From the NCBI GenBank assembly GCA_022496205.1, contig WTXD01000029.1:248001-312000 (forward strand): a DNA stretch of 64,000 bases, given 5' to 3'. Of the stretch, positions 24,801 to 37,670 are shown one piece after another; position 1 is the first letter of the stretch, and the number at the start of each line of letters is the position of its first letter. Source of the DNA: Gloeopeniophorella convolvens (Eukaryota > Basidiomycota > Agaricomycetes > Russulales). Both the position numbers and the translations under genes were made by a program. A model generated the notes under the pieces. That model saw only the letters and a program-made list of their open reading frames with translations. It made no database searches and had not been told where the DNA came from.

Positions 24801-26098
24801 ATGAATGTCGATCTGCCGTACAAACTCGAGCAGGCAGCTGAGCTTACTGGTGAGCTCAACCGCCATCATCTCACCCTCATTTCCGCACGTCCCACACGTC
24901 TCTCGCGTTTTCATCAGGGCATGACGATCGCGCCTGGCACGTCGCCTGGAACCCCTCTGCGCCCCTCCTAGCAACGTGCTCCGCAGACAAGTCCGTCCGC
25001 CTCTACGCCTACTCCTCAGACCCCTCCCCCAGCTTCGTGCTTCATACTTCCATCCCCACTGGCCACACCAAAACTGTTCGGAGCATCGCATGGTCACCGT
25101 CGGGCTCGACACTCGCGACTGCGTCGTTCGATGCGAACATCGGTATATGGCGGCGCGAGGGCCAGGATGAGGATGATGGAGAGGCGCGGGGTGAGTGGGA
25201 GTGCGTGAGCATCCTCGAGGGCCATGAGACAGAGTGCAAAAGCGTCGATTGGTCTCCCTCTGGCACCCTACTCGCAAGTTGCAGTCGCGACAAGACCGTC
25301 TGGGTATGGGAAGGTGCGTCACAGCGCGTCATCGTCTACGCGCTCTCGCTGATCAACGGCCAGCCCATCCGGATGCCGACTTTGAGTGCATGGGCGTGCT
25401 CATGGAGCACACTCAAGACGTCAAGTGCGTTGCGTGGCATCCGCGAGAAGAGGTCAGGTCGATCGGCCACCGCGCCCCACAGCAGCGTGCTGATGACCGG
25501 CCCCGTAGCATAGATCTTAGCGTCCGCCTCGTACGACGACACGATCAAACTCTACCTCGATGATCCGAGCGAAGACTGGTTTTGCTTCGCCACGCTCACC
25601 GGCCATGCGTCCACCGTGTGGTCGATTGCGTGGGCGCCAGGCGGCCGGTACCTCGCCTCCGCGTCGGATGACCGCACGGTGCGCGTCTGGAAGCGTGTCG
25701 CCGAGCACAAGTTCGAGTGCGTGCTCGTGTTGGAGGAGCACGGCAGAACGGTTTACTCCGTAAGCTGGGGAGTCGGCAAGTCGGGTGAAACGGATGGCGG
25801 CAACGAGTTCCTGGGGTGGGTCGCTTCGACAGGGAGTGACGGCAGGATCAACGTCTGGGAGTTTGAGGTGAGGTCTCCGTGGGATCACTAGCAGTTTAGC
25901 CTGACCTGGCTTTAGGAATCGTTGGACGCCCCGAGCTCGAGTCCACCCAGACATAAACTAATAGCGCGCCTCGAGGATGCTCACGGGGACAGCGACGTAA
26001 ATTCTATCGTCTGGTGTCCGCGGAAAGGTCACGAGGATTTGCTTGCGACTGTAGGTGACGATGGTGTAGCGAAGGTCTGGAAGCTTGCAATAATATAA
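24801..26098 (+). CDS. CIA1: CIA1 (CIAO1), cytosolic iron-sulfur protein assembly WD40 protein
   Basis: Five exons (24801-24849, 24918-25313, 25364-25452, 25514-25867, 25916-26098) give 356 residues, the normal length. Seven WD40 repeats follow the CIA1 pattern: TGHDDRAWHVAWNPSAPLLA, GHTKTVRSIAWSPSG, LEGHETECKSVDWSPSG, EHTQDVKCVAWHP, ASASYDDTIKLY, GHASTVWSIAWAPGG and a last blade ending DDGVAKVWKL. CIA1 is part of the CIA targeting complex that inserts Fe-S clusters into cytosolic and nuclear proteins. The third donor (GTCAGG) is weak but gives the only in-phase join to the next blade. It is head to head with SEH1. Confidence 0.96.
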
Positions 26099-29069
<2,971 letters not shown>

Positions 29070-29149
29070 TGACAATACAAAACCCATTTTGCTGCGAGCG
29101 CCGCGCGGCACCATGCACCGAGGCCCAAAGGAGAACGTGCGGAGAAAAT

Positions 29150-30815
29150 CTAAGACGCAACAAGCCCGTTCGTCTTGGGCGACATCGCCTGGGCGACGAG
29201 CTGAGTGTCAGTCCAAGTCGTGCCGCTCTGCGACGGCGTCTCGCCAAGGACGTAGGTGGCGTAGAAGTTGCCCGCAGCCCAGCCGACATATCCAAGGAAT
29301 ACTGCATCGCACGTCGCCCGTCAGTGCGCCTGTATACCAGGTAGGGAATAGGACGCGCGCTGCTTACCATCAGAGTTGGCCGCCTGGAAGGCGATCTGCT
29401 GGTTCATGAACGTGACGCAGTCCGCCTCGTTCCCGCCGCCCGTCTCGGTGTTGAACGCCTGGCGGCCGTTGCAGCGCAGCCACTGCGCGAGCGGCGCCCA
29501 CGCGATGTCGATGTTGTCCGTCGTGCACGTCGGGTGCGTGCCCGAGTTGTCCGAGTCGAGGTACTTGTGCACGTCGAACACCAGGTTCGTGATGCTTCCG
29601 TCCGGGTTCGTCACCTTGCTCAGCGCGTCGGCGGACCCGTTCGACACGAACGTCTCGGCGGACGTCCAGTTGTTGCCGGGGAGGAGGATGATCTGCGAGG
29701 TCGCGCTGGGGGTGGACGCACGGCGTCAGCCGCGCACGCGCAGCGCCCGTGCGGAGAAGGTACGTACCCCGCGTTGCGGATCGCCGTCACGGCGGCCTGC
29801 ACGCTCTGCCCCCACAGGTTGATGTCCGGCACGTCGTGGGGCTCGTTCATGACGCCAAAGATAACCTTGCTCTGGCTGGCGTACTTCGCTGCGAGCTGCG
29901 ACCATAGCGCCGCGAAGACGTCGTTCGACGGGCCGCCCTGGCCGATGATGCCCGAGTTGAAGCGGGCGTAGTTGTGCACGTCGACGATGCACCATGCGCC
30001 GGTGGCGAGGCACGTCTGCACGAGTGCGTCGTACTCGGCAAGGTTGGCCGCGTTGACGGGGTTCGCGGCGGCCGTGTCGCTGTTCACGAGGAACTGCCAG
30101 CCGACCGGCAGACGGAACACGTTGTAGCCGTCGTCGTTAACGAAGTGCTGCATCTGGCCAGCACCATCCGCGCCTGCAAGATAACTTTATTTTCAACACG
30201 TCAGATTTGTAGGAACAGGCTGGGCGTACCATAGTACTGCGTCAGCGGCGGCCAAGCAGCGGTGGCGGTGCAAGAACCGTCTGTGTTGCACCCAAAGTCG
30301 AAGCCTGCAATATTGACACCGGCGAAGCGGAGCTTTCCGGCGGACGCTGGCGGCGTAGCGCACGCGCTTCCGCTGGGCGGAGGACCGGACGCAGTCGAAG
30401 TCGTCGAGGCAGTGCTCGACGAAGAGCGCGTGCTGCTGGAGACGGTAGAGGAGCTCTGGACAGTGGAACTGCTAGTGCTCGTGGCAGTTCCGGGCGTGCA
30501 TTGAGAATAGTCTGGCGCGGCCGGGGGTGAGACGGCGAATGGTAAGGACAAATCAGGCTCACAAGCATTGATTACCGAGCAGAAAGATCCGCTCGCGCAG
30601 GTCGTCTCTCCTGACCAGCCCTGGCCACGACTGTCAAGATGTCTTCTCTTGACTTCAACACACTTTACTCACAATACCGCCACCTGCGCATGAGTGGTGA
30701 GCGAGGCAGCTTGGACAGTAGAAGGGTACTTACATTGTCCCCAGAGTGGCGACTGTGCCTTCACAGCGAGTGCGGAGAATCCAGCGAGGCCGAGCGCGAT
30801 GAGACCCTTCGCCAT
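29150..30815 (-). CDS. secreted GH5 endoglucanase with N-terminal CBM1
   Basis: Seven exons (30815-30734, 30683-30673, 30620-30563, 30511-30230, 30173-29768, 29705-29368, 29301-29150) give 442 residues. A signal peptide (~1-20) is followed by a CBM1 cellulose-binding module (Gln-Cys-Gly-Gly-Ile-Gly-Trp-Ser-Gly...Gln-Cys, ~21-57), a Ser/Thr linker, and a GH5 barrel of the Trichoderma EGII type (subfamily 5 by resemblance). The acid/base is Glu255 (VMNEPHD) and the nucleophile Glu367 (NTETGGG). It should cut internal bonds in cellulose and feed cellobiose-degrading enzymes. Exon 2 is an 11 nt microexon inside the CBM1. The acceptor of exon 3 was chosen because only it restores the CGGIGWSG motif. 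Confidence 0.94.
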
Positions 30816-30871
30816 TTTGATGGATTGGATGAGAAAATCAGAGCTACAATTCGCTGCATTCTTCCCAGGAC

Positions 30872-30877
30872 TTTATA
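30872..30877 (-). promoter_or_regulatory. TATA box of the GH5 endoglucanase gene
   Basis: TATAAA on the minus strand, 57 bases upstream of the start codon, a normal distance for a highly regulated fungal secreted enzyme. Confidence 0.55.
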
Positions 30878-31704
30878 CCGTCGGGCACCGACGAGGGTGA
30901 GAGTAAGATCCGATGGATGCCAGCGCAGCTGACGGTGGCTAGTATGAGGGAAGGAGAATGTACATCAACCGAAATGTTGCCGGGAAAGGAGAGGGCGCAG
31001 GTGATGCTTAGACGGGTAATGCTCGCCTCAACGTCGGGCTTGTACTATTGGATTCTGTCGGGGTCCGTTCTGGGAACCGCGGATAACGCAGGGACTTCTT
31101 GATGACCAAAACAGACCCGAGTGGTCAGCACGCGCGCAAGACGCTTCGACGGAGACTGTGACGGTATGCGGACATTCGTCTTTAGATCATCGGCTCGGGT
31201 TAAGCTGATCATGAGGATTCGTGCCCAACTGGTAGTGTAAGATAGAGCAGCTTCGTCATCGAATGTCACTCCCCAGCTTCCAGGGGCGATCAAAAGTTGC
31301 CAAAATAGATATGCTGGTGTAGAAGGTGAAGAAGATGCGGATTTATGGTCGAGACAACACCGTCGTCGTGGTCGTGGTCGTGGTCCTGATGGTCACGGTG
31401 TTCGGCGGTACCGCCACCGCCCGCGGGGCCGCATAAGTTCCCGTGACCTTCGCCACGCCAGCACATGATTATCGCCCAGAGCCGCGACTTTGCGCTCAGA
31501 TCCTCCCAGATCCTATGCACGATAACCATGTAGCTATTAAACAGCCAGTGCACAAGTTGGAGGGGTCAGGAAATTAGGGTCTTCAATATTATGATACAGC
31601 GAACGACGCAGCAACTACTATCTACGCGTACAGTGCAAGAATAGTAGTCGAGTAAACTTCAAGAAAGTACAAACCCAAGCGAACCAATAGTGAGGGCAAC
31701 GTCC
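30878..31704. other. intergenic, GH5 upstream region and 3' end of the next gene
   Basis: About 830 bp with no supported gene. An imperfect GTC/GTG trinucleotide-like run lies around 31355-31400. Regulatory sites for the cellulase could be here, but none was assigned. Confidence 0.4.
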
Positions 31705-32589
31705 TCACGTACTCAAACTCTTGAGCAGCTTCTTCATCTCCGTGTTCTCATAGATGGGACCATCGTCCCATCGTCCCCGTGCCGCCTCAGTTGCGAACTG
31801 CCCAATCTGTTCGACGGTGATGGCACCGCTTGGATAGATCACGGAGAACGGCCTGCCCAGGATCTTGTCAGCAATCCGCATGCTAAGACCACGCTGGTTT
31901 TGTGCGTCTTGTGGGTGTTCCTTGGATGGGAAGAAGTAGGCAGGGCGCATGATCGTCGCCTTGAGCCGGCCACCGGACTCCTCCACCGCTTTCAACAGGT
32001 TGTTCTCTGCGCGACCCTAAAGTGCGGAAAATGAGCCTGATGACCCAAAGATCGGATCGTAGGCAACTGAGCGCACCTTGACGCGTGCAAACAGTACACT
32101 GCTCTTCTCTTTCGAGTCTGCGCCTTGGCCACTGACAAACACGATGCGGAACGGTTTCTCTGGAGTGCCTACGCCCTTTTCCTTGAGGACAGCGAGGAAA
32201 GCATCAAAGTAGCCAACGGTGATCTCGGTGTATTTCTCTTCGGTCATACCGACTGTTGAGATGCCCAAAGCCCAAATACACGCGTCGTGTTCTGCGATCG
32301 TGTCCTGAAGCGAGGAGGGGTATGTCAAGAAGTCTTTGTGCTCAATGGTGGTGAGCTTGGGATGGGTTGGGGAAGCATTGGACGAGGATGTGGTGCCAGG
32401 TAGGACGACCCACGAGGGTAACACGCGACGCCCCAGATATGTAACATGGTTCACAGAGTCGTCAGCGAGGAGGGTGCGCAGAACCCCAAGGCCAGCTGTA
32501 AAGGTCAGACCAGACCTTAGCCGTGCGGGATACATTGATAGCAACCAGAACTAACCTGCGCCGGTAGCACCTGTAAGAAGTACTCTCAT
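31705..32589 (-). CDS. Rossmann-fold NAD(P)-binding protein (atypical SDR), copy A
   Basis: Three exons (32589-32556, 32495-32077, 32016-31705) give 254 residues. The N-terminus MRVLLTGATGA-AGLGVLR is a GxxGxxG dinucleotide-binding loop, followed by a conserved HVTYLGRR strand, DACIWALGIS, FRIVFVSGQGAD and the RPAYFFPS loop. The fold resembles atypical short-chain dehydrogenases of the TIP30/HTATIP2 and FMP52 kind. The usual catalytic YxxxK is not evident, so the protein may bind a nucleotide without being a classic reductase. Two more copies lie at 33301 and 36211 with exon 1 of 34 nt and exon 2 of 419 nt in all three. This copy is divergent from copy B. Substrate unknown. Confidence 0.88.
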
Positions 32590-33026
32590 CTCTGGTCGAT
32601 ATTGGCTTCAAAGCGTCGCAAGTTGAGAAGAGATGGGGGAGAGCAACGAGAATGAAACTTGCCTGCCCGTTGTCTGTTTATGAAGGGAAGCATCGCGCGC
32701 TTCGGCGGGCCAGGCTTGCGCCTCCAGGCGGCAGACTCGACGATATCTGGTAACTGGACGGCGACAGGCAACTTCCGGTCCTCGCATTTCCTAAACATAG
32801 CATGTTCCATACGTGGAGGTGACGCAATTGAAGTCCTTGGCAGGAGGCAGCCGCACTACGCCCACAAACAACTCGAGGCTGTTCAGGCAGGTGATGTTGA
32901 AGTGGTTCAGCATGGTCTAGAGCTTATTCTATGCTCCATGAGAGGCGTATCTGTGTGGAGGTCATCTTTGAAGGGATTTGATCAAGGTCGACTCGGCAGA
33001 AGTGGGTTACTTGTCGGAGCGCTCGA

Positions 33027-33047
33027 ATATATATATATATATATATA
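33027..33047. repeat. (AT)n microsatellite
   Basis: An uninterrupted AT dinucleotide run of about ten units in the divergent promoter between SDR copies A and B. Confidence 0.9.
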
Positions 33048-33211
33048 ATTTGAGCCACTCCGACGCGAGAAAGTGGGTGCGCGCCGCGTCGCCGACGCGA
33101 CACGCACTCAGTGTGACTCGGTCCACAACCACCGGGGCCTATCTTGCGCTTCCTCGTAGCGTGGCAAGTATGCGCGTCTTGGTTCCAATAAGCCAGAGAT
33201 ATCGGCACCAG

Positions 33212-33217
33212 CCTATA
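33212..33217 (+). promoter_or_regulatory. TATA box of SDR copy B
   Basis: TATAAA on the plus strand, 84 bases upstream of the start codon of copy B. Confidence 0.5.
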
Positions 33218-33300
33218 AAATGTCCCTAGTCCCTCTCTCGGGCCTGTCCACACTTGGGTTGCAGAGTCACCAGAGACGTAGCTGAGGCACAGAATCCAAC

Positions 33301-34169
33301 ATGAAAGTCATTCTCACTGGAGCCACGGGCGCTGGTGAGTACCATTGATCTTTATCTCGTTTGCATATTGAACAATGTCTACCAGCTGGCCTCGCGACAT
33401 TGCGTGCCCTCCTCTCCGACTCCGCCGTCACCCATGTTACTGTTCTAGGGCGGCGACGTCTGCCATCATGGATCGTGCTGCCGGGGGGCAGTGCATCGGA
33501 CATCTCTTCTCCAACGCACCCTAAACTCACCTCAATCACGCACGAGGACTTTAAGCATTACCCCGCAGAGCTGCAAACTACCATCGCCGGGCACGACGCA
33601 TGCGTATGGGCGCTCGGCACGTCTTCCCTGGGCATGAGCGAGGCCGCGTACGCGGATGTCACTGTCGGGTTCTTGGATACCTTTCTCGACATTCTCAAGG
33701 CGTATTCAGTGGGTAGCCCGGAACACCCGTTCCGCGTCGTCTTCGTCAGCGGGCAGAACGCAGATCGCGAGCAGAAGGACAAAGTCATGTTCCGCCGCGT
33801 CAAGGTTCATCCGTGCTTCACCTTCGTCCATTCCTCAACTTAATGTGTCCACAGGGTCGCGCTGAACAAAGCCTAGTCAACTTTGCGCGCCGGTCGGAAG
33901 GCGGTATCAAGGCGACAATCTTGCGTCCCGGGTTTTTCTCCCCGTCTACAGCATATCCACAGGATGCCCCGAACCAGCGTTCGGCCGGCTTTCGTGTTCT
34001 CGACAAGTACCTTTTTACCCCCACCTTCCGCGCTTTCTTCCCACACAGGGTCATCACAACGGACGAAATCGCCCGGTTCTCTGTCGAGGCACTGAAGGGC
34101 AGGTGGGACTCCCAGGGCGACACCTTCGAGAATGAGCAGATGAAGGACGCTCTGAAGGCAGCGCCATGA
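33301..34169 (+). CDS. Rossmann-fold NAD(P)-binding protein (atypical SDR), copy B
   Basis: Three exons (33301-33334, 33386-33804, 33855-34169) give 255 residues. It has the same layout as copy A: MKVILTGATGAAGLATLR at the N-terminus, HVTVLGRRRLPSW, DACVWALGTSSLG, FRVVFVSGQNAD, then KATILRPGFFSPST and the C-terminal ARFSVEALKGRWD. Exon 1 and exon 2 lengths match the other copies exactly, so the three arose by duplication after the introns were in place. It is convergent with HIS5, whose stop lies 261 bp away. Cofactor binding is inferred from the glycine-rich loop; the reaction is unknown. Confidence 0.88.
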
Positions 34170-34430
34170 GCTCTCTAGCTTCTCTTCGTTCTCGCTTCTT
34201 CCCTTTCGTATTGCGTTCCCGTTCTCTCTCGGCTATACTCGAAAAATACCTATTTGTTGTTTAATCCTCTCCTTACAGGTGGTCGAGTGACCTCGTCGCG
34301 CCCCACTGCCTACAAGTATTGCTCACTCCAAGTTTGGAAGCTCCCGCAACAAATTCATGTGCCCGGATGCACGCATCGTGCAGGACCGTTTGAAATGCGA
34401 CGAGGCATGTTGTTTGTATACACACCAAGC

Positions 34431-35822
34431 TTACAGCCTCTCTAAGGTCTTCTTCATCTTCCCCAAAACAACAGCGTTCTCTTCCTCGGTGCCAACTGTA
34501 ACGCGCAAGCAGCCAGGGCAACCAGGCTCGCCCCCTCGGTACCGCACTACGACGCCCTCTTCCTCCGCAAGCGTTTTGTAGATGCGCTGTGCGCGCGCGT
34601 TGTCCGGGCGTGAGCCGTCCCGCGCAAGCACAGGGATCAGGATGAAGTTTGCATCGAGCGCGCCGATGGCACGCCCGAGGCCGAGGGGAGCCAAGGCGTG
34701 CAGACCTGAGAGTAGCGTCGTGCGCGAGGTTTTGAGGGTATCGATGTTTGCACGCATGCTGTCGACGGATGCGGGGGATAGTGCGTGGAGCGCCAAGTGC
34801 GCCGTCGGCGTAGAGATGTTGTACGGTGCCTTGGTGTTCGTCAGGATCTGTATGAGTGGAGGCTGCGCGAGTGCTATGCCGAGGCTGGGCATACAGGTGA
34901 GTGCGGTAGGAAACTAGCAGCAGATGTTGAACGTACCGGATGGCAGCCAGGCCAAAGCTCTTGCTGAGCGTCTGCATCACACAAACGTTGGCGTACTCAG
35001 AGATGAGGGTCGTAGCGCTGCTGCCTGGCTCTGAGAAGTCGATGTAGGCTTCATCTACAACCACGATCCCCTTGAAAGGCTCGTAGTCGAGGATTGTGCG
35101 AATTGCTGAGAGAGAGATGAGGGTGCCAGTAGGGTTCCCAGGGGAACATAAGAAGATTAGCTTGATAGTGGGGTCGCCATCAATCGCCTTCTTCACCTAC
35201 GGGTCTGAGTTTAAGCGGACGTCCGGAGATGCAGGAGGATCAGACGTACTTCGTTCACGCGTACGCTGAAGCGCCCCTTCTCTCCGCCCTCACCACCTTC
35301 CGCGCCAAGCTCTAAGTTGACTTTGACAATCCCGACATCATTGACCTGCGCGCACACCGCGTACATGCCATAGGTAGGCGGAGTGGTGAGGATCTTCTCG
35401 CGTCCTGGCGCCACACAGACACGCATGAGCAAGTCGATGACTTCGTCCGAGCCAACACCTAGAAAGACATGTTCTAATGAGGGGAGGCCGCGAAGTTCTG
35501 CGATCCGCGCTTTGATTTCTGGGTGCGATGGATCTGGGTAGCGGTGGAGGTCCAAGTCAAGGACATCCGCGAGCTGTTCGTCGAGGGCGGCATCGGAGTT
35601 TCCGTTCGGCAGTCGCGCCGCGGATGGTGTCGCAGCCTCTGACCGGTGAATTGAATGCCCAAGAGCGTTCTCATTTGCGTCTAGGAGGATGCCTGAGGAG
35701 TAATCATCCCGTGCGCAGCGATAAGGGTGCAGAGCGAGGATGTTCGGCCTAATGACGCGCTCGATGTCGAAGTGCGCCGGCCGTATAGGTGTTGACGATG
35801 GCGCCAGGCCAAGAATCGGCAT
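34431..35822 (-). CDS. HIS5: histidinol-phosphate aminotransferase
   Basis: Three exons (35822-35250, 35196-34937, 34884-34431) give 428 residues. It is a class I/II PLP aminotransferase. The N-terminal RPNILALHPYRCARDDY and LLDANENALG are the histidinol-phosphate signature; CSPGNPTG (208-215), DEAYIDF and TLSKSFGLAA follow, with Lys270 as the PLP Schiff-base residue. The end VRYRGGEPGCPGCLRVTVGT resembles the Arg that binds phosphate substrate. It makes L-histidinol phosphate in histidine synthesis. The gene lies among three SDR copies without an obvious pathway link. Yeast HIS5 is similar in length (~385), with a Gly/Glu-rich insertion near residue 180 here. Confidence 0.94.
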
Positions 35823-36210
35823 CTCCGACGAGTTTTACTAGCCTCTGCTCCCAGCTGGAGACGATGGGGTACGGAGAAGAGAAATCCATGGTAAATTTCG
35901 GACGAAGGCGTGACTCCTCGGCCGTCGAATGAGATTATCAATTGTCATCCTCAATCTTATCGTTCTAGATAACGAAGATCAAACTCCCCTTCGGGCCCCA
36001 CCGGCCCGGTCGGGTCAATCTCCGGGGCCGAGATCTGTCGGATTTAAAATTTGAAATTTCTACGCTAGCCGCAGGGCCGCTGCCGGTTGCGGCCAATCCA
36101 ACTGTGCCGTGCAGACGCAAGCCTTTCCAGGGCACGGCAACAATGAGAAATAAAAAGGTACCTCGCACTTGGGACTGGCTCCATTCGATACGAAAACACC
36201 CCTCTTCGAG

Positions 36211-37128
36211 ATGAAAGTTCTACTCACTGGTGGGACTGGCGTGGGTGCGTTCTACCCATAATCTCGAAGGACTGGACGCGGAGCGCTGACTTGGCATCCT
36301 CTGCATTGCAGCTGGCCTTGCAATCCTTCGTACCCTGCTAGCTGACAACGGCGTGAGCCATGTCACCTACCTAGGGCGCCGCGCGCTGCCTTCATGGGTT
36401 GTCCTCCCAGACGGCACCCCAGCGAACGACTCCTCTCCGACGCACCCCAAGCTCTCCACCATAGTGCACACAGACTTTCTGACGTACCCGCCCGTAGTCC
36501 AAGACGCCATCGCTGAGCACGACGCATGCATCTGGGCGCTCGGGATATCCACAACGAAAACGTCTGAAGAGAAGTACACCGAAATCACGGTTGGCTACCT
36601 CGACGCGTTCCTCGATGTGCTGCAGAACAAGACCGTGGGCACCCCAGAGAACCCTTACCGCGTCGTTTTCGTGAGCGGCGGTGGGACAGACTCCCAAGAG
36701 AAGAGCAAAATATTGTTCGCTCGTGTCAAAGTGAGGGCTCCTGCTGTCAAGTGTTGCCGAGCGCTGACAATCGTTTGCGCTTGTAGGGCAAAGCAGAGAA
36801 CAATCTGCGGCGAGTCGCCGACGAGTCTGAAGGGCGCATCAAGGCCATTGTAATGCGACCAGGATACTTCTACGCGTCCAGGGAGCACAAGCAGGATGCA
36901 CGTAACCAACGCGGCTTAACCGAGCGGCTGGTGGACACCTTCATCGGTCGCCCATTCGAGCTCCTCTATCCCAAGGGTGTGATCAAAGGCGAAGAAATTG
37001 GGAAGTTTGCCATGGAGGCAGCGCGAGGCAGGTGGGACAACAGCGGTGGCCCGATTTTCGAGAACCCGGAGATGAAGGACATGTTGAAGGGGTTGAAGAC
37101 GTCCAGTACTAATCGTGAAGATCTGTAG
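36211..37128 (+). CDS. Rossmann-fold NAD(P)-binding protein (atypical SDR), copy C
   Basis: Three exons (36211-36244, 36312-36730, 36787-37128) give 264 residues. The glycine-rich loop reads LLTGGTGV-AGLAILR. The conserved HVTYLGRRALPSW, DACIWALGIS and FVSGGGTDSQEK segments match copies A and B, with A the nearer by eye (for example the EITVGYLDAFLDVL stretch). It has a slightly longer C-terminal tail (GLKTSSTNRED). It is separated from copy B by HIS5 and may have moved or been split off by insertion of that gene. Function unknown beyond probable NAD(P) binding. Confidence 0.88.
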
Positions 37129-37326
37129 TACGATCTGTGTGCACTTTCTGAGACTTCCGTATACCCAGTGTTTTTTTGACCGTCCAATCACCTCGGAAAT
37201 TCGTATATACATAGAGTTTTCTGGACTGATGTTTTGAGAATTCACAATGGCTGGAAGCGTGGCAAACTAGCACTGCAAACTGCAAAGCGCAAGATGGCTG
37301 CATTTAAACAGTATTTCACATAATAC

Positions 37327-37341
37327 AAAAAAAAAAAAAAA
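37327..37341. repeat. A15 homopolymer between convergent genes
   Basis: Fifteen adenines in a row in the 540 bp between SDR copy C and DCP1. No retroelement body is attached, so I see it as a simple-sequence run. Confidence 0.8.
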
Positions 37342-37670
37342 CAAAGAGGATCAGTGCAGGTTTACGACGTGCAAGACCAGTGGCGAACATCGTACCACTG
37401 ATAGTACTGACCGTCCTCTATGCTCAATGATGCGACAGCACTCAAGTGCGGTGAGTTTCAGCGGCCCAACAGTCCTGAAATTTCGCCAGAGACGCCGCAG
37501 TTGTGGGGATGTCATCTCGGCCCCTGGGTTTTTCCTTTCCTCAGTCTCACGATCGAACCACGGCAAACAAGATGTCTGTGCGACGAGCATGATACACCGC
37601 AATGATACACGACGCCAGCCTCTGATCTCACACATGCTCCTCTTACAGCTGCAAGCAATACACAACCCGC

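Noticed and set aside
37327..37341. A15 run as the tail of a retroposed gene or LINE
   Set aside because: No element body, target-site duplication or reverse-transcriptase remnant adjoins it.
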